From contig NC_057766.1 in NCBI RefSeq assembly GCF_010389155.1, positions 42,232,463 to 42,296,462 on the forward strand: a stretch of 64,000 nucleotides of DNA, in the 5' to 3' direction. Under the pieces are notes generated by a model. That model saw only the letters and a list, made by a program, of their open reading frames with translations. It searched no databases and was not told the DNA's origin. The stretch comes from Erigeron canadensis. Lineage: Eukaryota; Streptophyta; Magnoliopsida; Asterales; Asteraceae. Below are positions 24,251 through 36,752 of this stretch, one piece after another. A program made the position numbers and the translations under genes. Each line of letters starts with the position of its first letter. The first letter of the stretch is position 1.

Positions 24251-24539
24251 TAGGAAAATGTTCAAATGAGAACCATTTAAATTGGAAGAACCATGCATGA
24301 GAACCTTTTAATTATAACTTGTTGTTTATATGTGAATAGTCTATGTGAACAAATTCATGCATATTTGAACATGTCAAGATATAACTAATATTACCTATGT
24401 TCATATACGAATGGTTCTCAAATGAATCTACGTGAACGAATATGTTCATATATACCTATCAAATATAAACAACAAGTTATAATATAGTGGTTCTCATGGT
24501 TCTTCCAATTTAAATGGTTCTTAATTGAACCTTACCCTA
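24251..24539. mobile_element. Foldback MITE with long terminal inverted repeats
   Basis: The left arm (AACCATTTAAATTGGAAGAA at about 24271) and the right arm (TTCTTCCAATTTAAATGGTT at about 24500) are reverse complements. So are the interior stretches TATAACTTGTTGTTTATA and 'TATAAACAACAAGTTATA'. The ends read ATAGG...CCTAT. It inserted in TA-rich DNA, so the target duplication cannot be read. Ends of this kind (GGTAAGGTTC..GAACC) also occur in the 30 kb element, possibly the same superfamily. Confidence 0.75.
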
Positions 24540-26616
24540 TATATATACTAGCTAGCGTGTTAGAATTTGGGAACACATAATTTAGTTAAGCCTTTATAGC
24601 GTGTTTGAATTTAGGAGAATAATATGATTAAAAAAGAAGATTTCTGTAGTTTAGTTTATTAATTAATTATATGTATCCATTAAAATGAGTATATAGTTAA
24701 TATCATAATAGTTCGATCTGTTTGTTGAGACGTCGTTATAATTAATCTTTTGTTGACAAATTACGTTCTACAATACGATGTCATCTCTTAAATATATATT
24801 ATTGGTCACCCTGAAAAAAGGCTTTACTTCACTAAAAAGGCAAAAGGGAACTATGTTAACTAGAAAATATGCATTTTACAATCTATGTTAATTGAGGTAT
24901 ATATGATATATATCATCATAAAATAATTAATAGCTAGAAATCATAAATTAAGACAAACACCTCTAATTAATTGGACGATGGTACTATGTGCCAGTAATGA
25001 ATACCTTAGTTTGAGAAAATCGGCAGGTCTCAGCCTAGATGTTTAATCAATAAATTCAAAATGCTAGAGTTTCCTTTTTCAAAACTTTTGATTGATATCA
25101 TATCACTATATATTTATGTTCATAGCATTTTCAGTAACAAAGTGTCGAAACTGACCGGCCTGGGTCATAACCTTTTAAATATTAGCCTTGTATTCGTACA
25201 AAGTATAATTGTGATCACTAGCCTAGTTTTTAATGAACTTTGCGCGGTGTTCGTTTTAACTTGAAAGGTTTCTTATAAAATGGTATCTAGCAATTTTGAG
25301 GTTTTTATCAGTATAGAATGATAGCCAAACTGGTTGAGGCAGGTAAAAATAGTTGATGATTGAGGCGTGTATGCTAAAAGTGGTAGAATATGCAATGGTA
25401 TGTCATATTGGTGATGATATAACACTATGGATTAAGAAAAAAACATTGATTTGTCACTTTATAATTTGTACTGTACTATTTATTGTTAACAATGTGACGA
25501 GATAAAGATTTTTACAATTATTATTATTATTATATATACTATACGAATAAAAGTTACATATAAAAATCTCTCTTTTACGACATGCAAAATCCTACATAAA
25601 TTGCGTTGTTAAAAAACTTTCAATAGGTTAAAATTCGTTTCTATCAACTTATAGTTTTGAATAAGTGCCAATTGATTATCAGGATTATATATGTTGACAC
25701 GAAAACGTAAGAGCAGCGTGTGTCACAGTTTATTATGTGAATCATTTTAATGAACAATTGAACGCAAAGAAAGAGTTCGAAATTGTAATATGGTCATATG
25801 GATCATGCATATGGAAGATGGGCTATCAAGTTTTTCTTGTAGTCTGTGTGGTTTGAGAAATAGGCCCGGTAGTTATCTGCGCTTGACCTATACTTTAAGA
25901 CATCGTTTAATAAATTATGAATTTATGATAGGTAATAAGGTTATATGGATACAATAAATTTTTAAACAATTCCAGTTTGTTGTCTATACACACTAAACTC
26001 AGATAAATAATAATCTGAATAATTTAATCCAACAAATCTACATGGATCAAATAAGTAATTTGTTTCCAGGATCAATTTCCCTAAAAACAGATGATTTTTC
26101 TAAACATAGTTGTTAGAGTTGTGGTTGAGATGCAATAACATGTTGTACATAAAATAGTCGTCCCTTAAAAATAACTTTCAACCGAGATGCATAATGTTTT
26201 ACTACTGCCTCTTGTTTATAGCCCTAAGGACTATGAATAACAAACTTCTAAAATAAAAATCACCAATATAAATTTGATTGATCAAAATTCAAAACATACA
26301 AGTTCGTATTGTATTGAAAAGAAAAAGATTGTTGGGCAGTAGCTAACATTGTTATAGAATTATTGATCTATATGCAAAAGATGTACAATTAATCATACAT
26401 GGTACTATATGTTTCAACAATATTAGAATGTGCATATTATTATACAAGATTCAAAGTTCTTCACGTCTTACCAAATTTTATCGGTATGCATTTAAAAAAT
26501 GTCAATGTTCCATTGCTAAATTCGTTTGATTTTTAATCACAAGTTTTATCAAAGTTGAACATCTATTTCATAGATTTCATACACCATGTGAGCTGTCTAT
26601 TCAAAAATTGTTGTTG
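24540..26616. other. Intergenic, no gene recognised
   Basis: AT-rich sequence. The frame at 25061-25264 has a hydrophobic translation but no recognisable family, and no gene signals around it. No repeats with clear ends were found. Confidence 0.45.
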
Positions 26617-26624
26617 CTTATTAA

Positions 26625-26956
26625 CAGGGCCGTCTTCGAAAATGTTTTAAAAAATTCAGGCCCGAGGCAAAATGAAAAACTGGGCCCTTAAAATTATAGT
26701 CGATAAATTGTTCTCGACCAACTCTTTTTAATCCATGCGGTTAGAATAGTAAGAAAAGTAAATAAAATAGAATAAATTTTGTTTACAAGAAACAAATCTC
26801 AATTTTCTGGGTCCAATCATCGCATGCTTCACTGATTTGCTATCAATATTCTTTGTTTATCATAAAAACCTAAAGATGGCATTCTCCTTTCTGGGCCCCT
26901 ATGAAGATTGGGCCCCAGGTTTGGGGCTAGCTTGCCTAGTCTAAGAGCCGGCCATG
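26625..26956. mobile_element. hAT-type MITE with 8-bp target duplication
   Basis: The left end is CAGGGCCGTCTTCG, and the right end read inward is CATGGCCGGCTCTTAG. It is flanked by CTTATTAA on both sides (26617-26624 and 26957-26964). Interior GGGCCC-rich phrases (CTGGGCCC, GGGCCCC) are typical of hAT-derived elements in plants. It is non-coding. Confidence 0.85.
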
Positions 26957-26964
26957 CTTATTAA

Positions 26965-28169
26965 ACTCCCTATAATTTTGTTTCTCGTTCATCAAATTAA
27001 ATGTGATTTTGTTTCAAACTATCATAGATATTCTACGTTATGATAGTTAATGGCGTCCAATATATCTTTTTATGATGGTTATTGCCGTTGGTGTAATAGT
27101 TGGAAAAAAAAAAGGTAGTTTGTTAAATTAATGTTTTGAAATTTGAAAAAAAAAAAAACTTTTGTAATATTTATTTTAAATTATGAAAAGTCTCTCTCTC
27201 TCTCTTTTTTTTTTTCTTTCTTTTTCATATAATATGTTTTGGGATTTTCATTACTAATTTATAAATTGGAGTCATCATATACTAGATGAGTTAGTTACAA
27301 AAATGAATAACTTCAATCTTTAAATCTATGTGACCCTGTTTGTATTTCTTGCCCCTCACTAGTTTTAGTCTTATTCTAATAAAATCTCTATTGAATTTTC
27401 AACTAAAAAAGTCGCATAAATGAGAATTTTGACTAAATAAGATAGATATTAATAAAGATATAAGCTACACGAGTATATTGGATATTTTACGGATATAAGA
27501 TTAAAAAACTTAGCCGTTCAAAAATAAATGAGTAATCTAACAATCCTTAGACAATTTTTATTCAGGAGTATACATGAGGATAAACTGAAAAGTATGATCA
27601 TAATTGACCCATCATACACAAATGCGAGTCACTAAACACAAGTACATGACCTGGTAAAAAGAAGATGATTTTAATGTTTAGATTACTCAAAAGATGACAA
27701 TTCTTTATCTCTGACATACCTTGCCTAATCGGACATTGTATAGTCGTGAGTCGTGACCGTATCCAAAGTTCCAAACCATTGTTTGGCACCTTTTTAAAAT
27801 GTTTCTACATTGTACGGTTAGAGCTTCGAACTTAAAAAGGCCCAAACACTAGACCAACTTAAAGGTGTTTCTAAATGGTTTGTCATTTAAGATGCCTCAA
27901 TTCCATGTTTCTCGTATCTAACGACTTGCATAGAGTTCTGTCCAAACGTATGTATCTATCAATTAGCAAAAAAATTGAAGATGTTTGTATATATTATGTG
28001 TTTTAGTCTATTTTTTACTCCTCATTTTATCTTATTTACTGTTATCCATGAGAATTAAAAAAAAATTATACACTAAATTTGTATTTTTGTTTATATATAT
28101 ATATATATCGGGGCCTGGGTCTCAGATTCTGCTTGCTATAGCAATCCGACAATGAAAAGTAAGAGTGGT
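26965..28169. other. Intergenic, no gene recognised
   Basis: Poly-A and poly-T tracts, a short CT-repeat (about 27190-27206) and AT-rich sequence. The minus-strand frame at 27598-27789 is not recognisable. Confidence 0.45.
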
Positions 28170-28990
28170 AAAGTTTTTGGGCTTCTTTGGAAACCAAAAC
28201 GAAAGATGCTGTATATCAGTATATGCTAGAGGTTAAAAAAATAAATAATAATAAATAAATAAATAAATTTGAAAAATACGGTTTCCTACAATCCTACACC
28301 AAAACCAGCTCGGATTTTGAAAAACCTATTGGGTTTTCAAACCGAGTAGAAATTGAGTTTGGTTCGGTTTAAGACAAAAAGACTAGTAAAAAACCGCTCC
28401 AAATTTGACTGAAAACTACTTAAAAACCGGTTCTAAGTATGATTAAACCCTATCATGGTCTTGTCGACTAAAAACCTGTTCGGGTCAGATTCAGTTTGGG
28501 AAAAATCCAACTTTTATGCACCACTAATATGGATTATCATTCCCAAAAGTTGATCCAAACTTTTAGGCACCACTAATATGGATTAGGATTCCCTAAAGTT
28601 GATCCAACTGATTCAACTTTAAAGTTGGGTTTTTCCCAAACCGAACCATATTAGTGGTGCCTACAGGTTGGGTTTTTCCCAAACCCAAACTGACGCGAAC
28701 AAGTTTTTGGTCAACAAGACCACGATAGGGTTTAATCATACTTAGACCCAGTTTTTAAGTAGTTTTCAGTCAAATTTGAACCGGTTTTTAACTAGGCTTT
28801 TTGTCTTAAACCGAACCAGACTCAATTTCTACCCGGTTTGAAAACCGAATAGATTTTTCAAAACCCGAGCTGGTTTTGGTGTAGGATTGTAGAAAACCGT
28901 ATTTTTCAAATTTGTTATTATTATTTTTTTTAACCTCTAGCATATATTGATATACAACATCTTTCTTTCCAAAGAAGCCCAAAAAATATG
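28170..28990. mobile_element. Large foldback element (~390 bp arms)
   Basis: The left arm, about 28170-28560, is mirrored by the right arm, about 28590-28990. Examples: TTTTTGGGCTTCTTTGGAAA at the left end against TTTCCAAAGAAGCCCAAAAA at the right end; 'TATGCTAGAGGTT' against AACCTCTAGCATA; AATTTGACTGAAAACTACTT against AAGTAGTTTTCAGTCAAATT. The centre has a ~60 bp tandem doublet (GCACCACTAATATGGATTA, twice). The arms carry many AACCGG/CCGGTTT motifs. The transcript would form a long imperfect hairpin. No target duplication was identified. Confidence 0.8.
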
Positions 28991-29970
28991 CTAGAGTTTG
29001 ATATAACAATAGAAAAAATCATTTACTTATTCAAACAATTATAATTAATTTAATACTAATTATGAGAGAAAAAAATATTTCAGAAGCTGACAATATACTA
29101 AAGAGTAAAGCTAAGAATGAAAATGACATTCTTAGGTGTAGTTGCTAATAAAATGACATTTATTATATCTGTGTTTCAAGGCCCCCCACAAAATATTTGG
29201 GCGATTCTTTTTGGAAGCAAGCTTTTTATAGTTAAATAAACTCTTATGAGTCAGATATCGTGTCATATTTGTTAAAGTTTCTACATAATTGCGCCAAAGG
29301 CATGAGAATGTTTGTTTATTTTTTTCTTTTCCAAAATGTAGATTAGTTTAGCGACTGAAACTTAAAAGTAAGAAAGATATGTTATTAGATAAATTTAATA
29401 AAAAGGAATATTGATTAAAAGGGAATATATATAATAGAAGATTAATTACCTCATAAAGCTGTAAAAAGTAAAGAAACAAAAATAATATGTCGATGAGTCG
29501 ATCCTTGTGGTCCTTTAGTCATGGGCAGTGGCCAAGTGGGCAATGTACCAATGGTAATTATGTGTTTGAGATATTCGTTTACCAACATGTCGGTCAGGTA
29601 TAGATTTCACATGTATTCTGAATCTAAGGTTAAAACATGTATTATTTATTTGATCCATAGAATCTTAATTACGAGTAATAATTAAGGTAAAACAAAACAC
29701 TTGTTAATCATCCTAGCTAATAATTAAATATATACAATAATATGTACATACATTTTGATACATATATTTAACGCAGTTTGTGAGAGTGTGTCTTGAAGTC
29801 TTGAACAATTTCGCGATAAACTAAATTATACGACAATACGAGTATTTGTTCTTTCTATTTTAGTGTAAGAAAAACTATTTGAATGGTCGTGCTGTATGTA
29901 AACAAAAGATGATAAGGTACATCTTTTTGATGATTATACCATATAAAAAGATGATTATACCATATATATA

Positions 29971-30365
29971 AAGTGACAATCAAATGAGAACCAACTTAAA
30001 ATAAAAACAAATAAGAACACTTAAAAACTATATTTTGATGCATTAAAAGTCCATAAAAATGACATATTGCATAACTAATTATCATTATTTAAGTGTTTAA
30101 CAACACATGAATCCGTCAAAATCGAAAAAAATCATATTTTTTGTCGGATGCATCATTTTGATAAAACCAAAAACGTGATTTTTTCGATTTTGAAAGATCA
30201 ATGTGTTGTTAAACACTTAAATAATGATAATTAGTTATGCACTATGTTAGTTTTATGGACTTTTAATACATCAAAATGATGTTTTTAAGTGTTCTCACCG
30301 TTCTTATTTTAAAAGTTTTCTCACCGTTCTTATTTTAAAAGTTTTCTCACCGAAGTGTTACCCTA
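29971..30365. mobile_element. Foldback MITE (~170-190 bp arms)
   Basis: The left arm phrase AACTAATTATCATTATTTAA is matched by TTAAATAATGATAATTAGTT on the right. 'TTTTGATGCATTAAAAGTCC' on the left pairs with GGACTTTTAATACATCAAAA. The right arm has a 26-bp internal tandem duplication (CACCGTTCTTATTTTAAAAG, two copies), making the arms unequal. The ends resemble the 24.3 kb element (AATGAGAACC). Confidence 0.75.
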
Positions 30366-31287
30366 TAGTTGTGCAATATATATATATATATAATCTGTTA
30401 AAAAAATCGTACAGTACAGTAAATTTATAATTATGTTTATATTAATATGAGCTCCCGTTACAAAATTGGACAATGAGTTTGCATAACACCAACGCGCACA
30501 TGCGGAATTCACATGTATTTTTCTTGTTGCATACAACAAATCTATAACTTAACCAATTAACTTTATCTTTCGATACCAACTAACGCTTCATCATATATAT
30601 CTTCATTTTATTTTATGTTATTTTCTCCACGTTTTTCCGTGAACCATGGCCAAACATAGGCACATTGACAACCACAATCTTTGACAGCGCCGTAAAAATT
30701 TGGTGAAGGTGTCAATTGGGAAACGGTGGAACCGTACGTGGAGGTGAAATGACACAAATGATCAAATGATATAAATTAAAAGAGGAGACAGACATTCATG
30801 TCATCAGCAAATCTATTGTCTGCTGAAAAGTTTTGACCATACATGAAATTCTTGACCATCTTCCGAAGTTTATCGAAATGACAACACATAACATAAAGCC
30901 ATTCAATTAATTTTCAAATAAAAAAAGACCAAGCTGGCTATGATATTTTATAAGTTTTGATAAATAAAGTCACGTACAAGAGTCATTTTTATATATGCCC
31001 ACACTAGGTATATGAAACAACTCAATATATATAGAATTTCATAAACAATATATAATTAGCAAATGATGTTATCAAAATGAAACCGCGAAATGAATACGTT
31101 AAATGGGAAATAATTAATCTTTTTAATTAAATAGTCTAAAACCTTTTAACTATAAAATTGTGACATTTGTCAAAATCAAAGGATAAAATTAGGAGAGAGA
31201 ATTAATTAAAAGAGGACACTTATCAAGTAGTTAAAGTATTAGTAGGATTATTAAAATGATTTTTGAGAGGATTTATGAGGGTAACAC

Positions 31288-31471
31288 CACCAGACAAAAG
31301 TCAATTCGACCAACGCATTTGCGGCGACGTCGCCGCTAATACTCTGACACTGACAGGGGCCCGCTATTTTCTCTGCCAGATTTACCATTACGGACATGGG
31401 GGCCCGCAGTATTAGCGGCGACGTCGCCGCTAATACTTCCTGGTCGGGGTTTGACTTTTTTTAGCCTGGTG
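31288..31471. mobile_element. GC-rich palindromic MITE, CACTA-like subterminal motif
   Basis: The ends are CACCAG and CTGGTG, each followed inward by an AAAAGTCAA-like block. Each arm carries a perfect 16-bp palindrome GCGGCGACGTCGCCGC (31321-31336 and 31415-31430). The second is embedded in a perfect 30-bp palindrome (31408-31437). Next inside are GGGGCCCGC and GGGCCCGC blocks facing each other. The GCGGCGACGTCGCCGC type of motif resembles the subterminal repeats of plant CACTA transposons. That link is from memory, and no target duplication is clear. Confidence 0.65.
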
Positions 31472-33914
31472 GGCTTACGCTCCTCGTTTATTAATTCTCT
31501 TTTTAAAATGCTCGAGTTTCTTGACAATATATATATAATCAATAAATGGGAAAGGAACACGTGAAATGATGATGAAAATAAAAAGAATATAGATATATAA
31601 AAATGATTTGGCGAAAAAGAACGGCAGCGGTGAAGCGAGAAGTCCATCACGTCTATTTTTCTGCTACCATTAGCTAGCTTATTTGTTTTTTTACCTTTCA
31701 TTATTTGAATGTGCAATTATTGAAGTAATTTAAGTAGCTTTATTAATCGTATTTTTGGCCAGTAGTTGACCAGTGGGCCATCAACTATAACCAACAATGA
31801 CCATCATCGTTTGGCGGGGTCGTCGCTCACTACAGCCGCACACGAACACTGCCGTATGTATTGTCTCGATCTATGTCCCCCTACTAGCTTCTTGTTTTAT
31901 ACTAACATATATATCAAACATTTCTAACTTCCTACTTTCTTTCAAGTAGTATTAATTATTTTCTTTTATCATATGTGATGAATATACATTAAAAGATACT
32001 CGTATTAGAAATGTATGCTTTCATATTACTTGTTTGTTACCCACATTAATGTATCCGAAATACTATTCGTTTCTAATGACATGTGAATGATATCTAAACA
32101 ACTACTTTTTGTTACACCCATTAGAAACAGTGTCGTCTACTTTCACCGGCGGCTTAATTTGGATCTTACTCAGTAATAGTTACTTTTACTAGTTAATTTG
32201 TCATAATCGTCATTATCAGAGAATTAGAAGCGATACCAAGCTTTACTATATTGGCCATACTAATCAACTCATGTTTATTTCAGCTTTTCTATGTGTCTCA
32301 GTTTCCCGTTTAAACATATTTAGACTTATCAATTTAGTTATACGAATTAACTTCATTTAAGAAATTGAGAGTCGAAAGAAAATAAAAAGTAATGATCATG
32401 ATTTCTAATTAAGTTGTATAAAGAAAAAATACACAATGGTGTCATCTCAGTTTGTGATTTTGAGAGGTTGGTGAAGAGTAGGGTTCTCATAATTATGCTT
32501 TGAAGCTTCTCAATTTATTTGGTCCGTTGATGTTTTTAATTCAATTTCAATTAAAAAAAATAAGGGTTAAATGCAATTTTAATCCTTATGGTTTTTCAGA
32601 AAAACAGTTTTTCATCACTTTGTTATTTTTTGAGTTTTTTTTATCCGTGTGATAGGATTTCGTCTCTGGCTCTATTAACTCTTTCCCATGTGCAAATCAC
32701 GTGAGGGACATTTTGTCTTTTCACTTATCTTTTTTTGTCTTTAACGATAAAACCCAATAACCATATAAGGGAAGTGATCCTTACACACCTTATTTTTGTC
32801 ATACACAACAAATATATACATTACATGGTTATATTGTACAACTGCATAATGCATACAGTGTTGTATATGACTAAAAATTATTGTGTAAGGATTATTTCCC
32901 TTCTTTGTCTCCAGTTTTTTTCAAAATCATATTTTATTCCAATTTTATTCAAAACTTAGATCTTAAAAAAAAAAAAAACTGTAATTTTTATAAAAATTAA
33001 ATCCAATCACCGCCATTTAAATTTCAAAAAGATTCAATTCTGTTCTTATCCATTTCCTAATTTTTTTTTTCCTTATTTAAAATACAAAATGAAAACCTTT
33101 TTAATTTTAGATCTTAAATAAATTTTAAATGCAAGGATACAAACTAATCTTGTGATATTCAATTCCATGTTCTTGATTTATGCACGAACCAAGATTAATG
33201 ACTAGGCTAGATCTTGACTTTTGTATTAAGTTTCCATGTCAACTTTACAAAAGTCCGGCCACCATCGTCACCAAAGTCCGACCACCAACATCATCAAGTC
33301 CAACAACAGTATTTGATTATAACGTCGGACATTATTATTATCAAAGGAATCATCATTATCCACATCTGAATCGCAATCGTCGGACATGAAATCATTAGAA
33401 TCACTGTCATCAGAGTCGGGGCTTTCTTCTTAAGCTTTACTATCAATCTCAGCTTCCACGATCTTCACCTTCTGCCTACATGTCTTCTTTTTAACTAAAG
33501 CCTGGTTTTCTTATTTGATCTTTTCTTTGGGTTGCTTTATCCTTTGGGATAGATTTGTGATTTTTGTTTAGTGATTAGTTAGGTATATGTATGAATCTAA
33601 ACTGGTAGCACACATTTGACTTTAAACGATGAAACTTATTCTAATTAACCCTTATCATGGAGGAAACCAAAATAACCAGACAAATACCAATTTTGACAAG
33701 TTATCTTCTCATTTATGTAATTATGCGTTTGTGTTTTAAGTTAAAGATGGCTTCAAAATATCCCATCTGTTTGTATTGTAAGTTTTGATAGAGAAGTTCA
33801 TTCCAGTTCCAACTTGTAGATACAATTATTCAGAACTTCCAATGTGATAATTATAGGTTATTTGAAGACTTGTATTTGTATATATCTTCTTCATCATATA
33901 TATATATATATATA
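31472..33914. other. Intergenic, possible degraded coding remnant
   Basis: No intact gene. On the minus strand at about 33300-33480 the sequence reads KKTCRQKVKIVEAEIDSKA, then a stop, then an acidic Asp/Ser-rich run (DSDDSDSNDF...). This resembles degraded N-terminal parts of MULE-type transposase genes, but I cannot confirm it. The stretch at 32555-32720 (TAAGGGTTAAATGCAATTTT) resembles a common plant retroelement or MITE fragment. Confidence 0.35.
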
Positions 33915-34290
33915 TATACTAAAATGTAAAAGCCCTTTAGATTTTCAACATTAAATATTGATTTTAAGTATTTTTTTAAAATGCCTTTCTTATCAATTTT
34001 ATATTTATTATTTAAAAAAACTATAATACTCTTTATCTCTACTCAAATCTCAACCAATCATTTATTTTCTCCCTCCTCCATAAATAATTTATTCAAAATT
34101 TTTTATCTCAAAAATTTCATGTTTTTTCATTAGAGATGTCATTCGATATACTTTCAACGAATTTTTAAATACGATGGCGGAGCCGTCAGGTAGATCACCC
34201 CATCACCGCCACCGCCATTACATCACCACTCCACCATCACATCCATCACCGCCACAACCCGTGATACCTTTTAATTTCTCGTAGTAAATA
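33915..34290 (+). mobile_element. Helitron-like repeat (family A), copy 3
   Basis: Same body as the 22.8-23.7 kb copies: 'CTCAAATCTCAACCAATCAT', 'TTTTCATTAGAGATGTCATT', 'CTTTCAACGAATTTTTAAAT', then GGCGGAGCCGTCAGG and a CACCGCC-rich tail. It ends at ACCCGTGATACC, with a degenerate terminus. It follows a TA microsatellite (33896-33918). Confidence 0.45.
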
Positions 34291-35529
34291 ATAATAATAC
34301 ATATACAGTTATACACACTAAATTTGTTTTTAAAAACTTAATATTTAATGGAGCAGTTAGCACTCAACGGTGGTTATAATTCCTCAATTTCTTCTTTCTT
34401 CTTTTTCTATCTGACGGTTGAAAATTTTGTATACTTCATTTTCATAAACATTTGTGTTATTTCCTTGTTTAGGGAAAAACATAACATGTTCTTTTTCTCC
34501 CAAAATTATTTGTCTTTATTCTTTAGCAATTACTCTATTATAAAAGATTTATGTAATATAAAATATCAGATTATAATATGTCACATGCACCAAATGTTCT
34601 TTTTAAACAAAAAGTTATTTAACTGGACCCATCGTGTGATTGCAACTATATATTCATATAGCAATTCTTTGAAGTAGACAATATATCCTGATAATAGAAT
34701 AGTTGAATAAGTACGCTATACTAAGAAAATGACTTACAAGCACATATTTCTCTTCATATATCTAACAGGTAACACGTTGCTATGATATTTGTTCTTATTA
34801 TATATATATTTTAGGGATCGAGCCATGCCAAATTTTTTAATTACCATATTACGAAAGAGTTTTTCCCTGCTTCTTTTTTATTGATATATACTATGTATAA
34901 TAAAATACTCCGTAATAAGGAACCTTTTCTTTTCGGGGTGGATATATCCGGGTATCGAAGTCAACTTTACTAGTCACTAATCGAAATGACTTATGTAAAC
35001 CGGTTATGTCGACTACTTAATTGACTCTCTACTTATTTAATTTACTCAAGAGAAAAAAGACAAGCATCCACAACTCACCTAACTTCAACTTGTTAAAGTT
35101 AGCATCAATAAAAAGAAATAAATTAAGCCTTACAAATATGTCGTCACACGATTTTATAAACTATAAAACTAGTATACTTTATTGGGAAAGGCGGGGGAAC
35201 GATTTTGGACGTGAAATCCTTGACCTGAAATAAACATTGTTAACCATATATATATAGTCAATCTGTTCAACCCGGTAGTTAAACATGTCAAATGAATAAT
35301 CGTTTTTAGGTTAACAAATTTAACGTTATAGGGTCGAAAATTTCCTACTCATAATTTAATATACACTACTGTCATATAATTTTGATTAATTATAAAAAGA
35401 AAAATGATAATGACAGCTTTAAGGGTTGTCATTAATAGCTTATTACATGCATAAAAAGCAGTACTTTATTTATCAATAACCGCCCCCTGAATTTTCGCAA
35501 GACAAAATACAAATTTTAATGCATCAAAT
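34291..35529. other. Intergenic, no gene recognised
   Basis: AT-rich sequence. The open frame at 34348-34677 is Phe/Tyr/Ile/Asn-rich, which reflects base composition. A palindromic phrase TGACAGCTTTAAGGGTTGTCA (about 35410) recurs in related form at about 35970, on the far side of the CACTA MITE. Confidence 0.45.
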
Positions 35530-35954
35530 CACTACAAATCATATTGCATTTGTTCACACTTTTAGGTGAGTGTGAACAAATTAAAAATTTTTGTCACGTT
35601 TTTTAGTGTGTAAAAAATATATTGAATTAAAAGTGTGTGGAAATTTCTCCACACTAAAAAGTGTGTAGAAATAAAAGTTCACACTTTTTAGTGTGAACTT
35701 TCATAATTATTTTGTCACACTTCATTTGTCCACGGTAACTTGAAAATTTACCGTGAACAAATGAGGTGTGACAAAATAACTATGAAAGTTCACACTAAAA
35801 AGTGTGAACTTTTATTTTTACACACTTTTTAGTGTGGAGAAATTTCCATACACTTTTAATTCAATATATTTCTACACACTAAAAAGCGTGACAAAATTTT
35901 TAATTTGTTCACACTCACCTAAAAGTGTGAATAAATGCAATATTGTTTGTAGTG
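35530..35954. mobile_element. CACTA-superfamily MITE, near-perfect inverted repeat
   Basis: It begins CACTACAAATCATATTGCAT and ends with GCAATATTGTTTGTAGTG. It is flanked by a 3-bp AAT duplication (35527-35529 and 35955-35957), the CACTA hallmark. Almost the entire 425 bp folds back on itself around the centre near 35735 (CACGGTAACTTGAAAATTTACCGTG). It is built from repeated AGTGTGTAGAAAT and TTCACACTTTTTAGTGTGAA phrases. The clean arms indicate a young insertion. It lies about 800 bp upstream of the 1-SST start codon. Confidence 0.9.
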
Positions 35955-36638
35955 AATTAATTAATACTGACAGCCCTAAGAGTTGTCATTAACAAAACTC
36001 TTATAAAAATATTACCCTACAAAACTAATTAAACCCAATTTAATTTTAAAAATAAAACTAGCTAGCAAGAAACTAACGGAATTACAGAAAAGAGAACAAT
36101 GGATTTTGTAACCAATGTATCCATATAACTCTAAAAACCAATTCATCATGTAATGAAACCTGTCTTTATTATATCACTCGACCAGAGCATGATATTGTTA
36201 TGAAATCTCAAAACTTTGCCACCACGATCGAGGTGTATAAGATGCCTTCTAAAACTCGTTTGGCTTGCAACCAAATTTGAATATTCGTAATCAGATTCAA
36301 CCAATCTTCATATATAAGACGCACTATTTGGATTCCAATGTCTCACCAAATTGATACCTTACGAATGAGGTCTTTAATCATAAAACAAGAGATCGATGAA
36401 GATATGCGTGGATAATGCATCGCATAGTAGATATTCAGCATATGGTTGTAAAAAATGGGGCATAATTAAGATAGAAGGAATTGGCATGGTTCAGTCTATA
36501 TATGAAAATTAAGCCGTTGGAGTCCTGTCGAATTATTATTTCAATATGCAATTATCATTTTTTTTTTTTTTTTTGAATTTTTATCAAGTCGACACAAGAT
36601 GTCACTTTCTTAAATAAATAATCTGGCCACCAAAAGGC

Positions 36639-36645
36639 TATAAAA
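36639..36645 (+). promoter_or_regulatory. TATA box of 1-SST
   Basis: TATAAAA (context GGCTATAAAAGC) lies 108 bp before the 1-SST ATG, implying a leader of about 80 nt. It is the best-placed TATA motif in the region. Confidence 0.6.
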
Positions 36646-36752
36646 GCTCCATAATCACAGCATATTCCAACACACCACAGAATACACCAATAAAGAGTAG
36701 TAGTGTGTCTACTCATCACACACTGCACCTAGTAGAGAGAAACCACTACCAT

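Noticed and set aside
34348..34677. 109-codon frame rich in Phe, Tyr, Ile and Asn
   Set aside because: The composition mirrors AT-rich DNA. There is no known domain, and nothing in the neighbourhood supports a promoter or homology.
35530..35954. A CRISPR-like array, because of repeated AGTGTGTAGAAA/TTCACACTTTTTAGTG phrases
   Set aside because: The repeats are mirror images within one foldback transposon in a plant genome, with CACTA ends and a 3-bp target duplication.
36705..36752. An N-terminal extension of 1-SST upstream of the chosen ATG
   Set aside because: The in-frame extension has no ATG and the family start is MASST. The first ATG after the TATA box and leader is at 36753.
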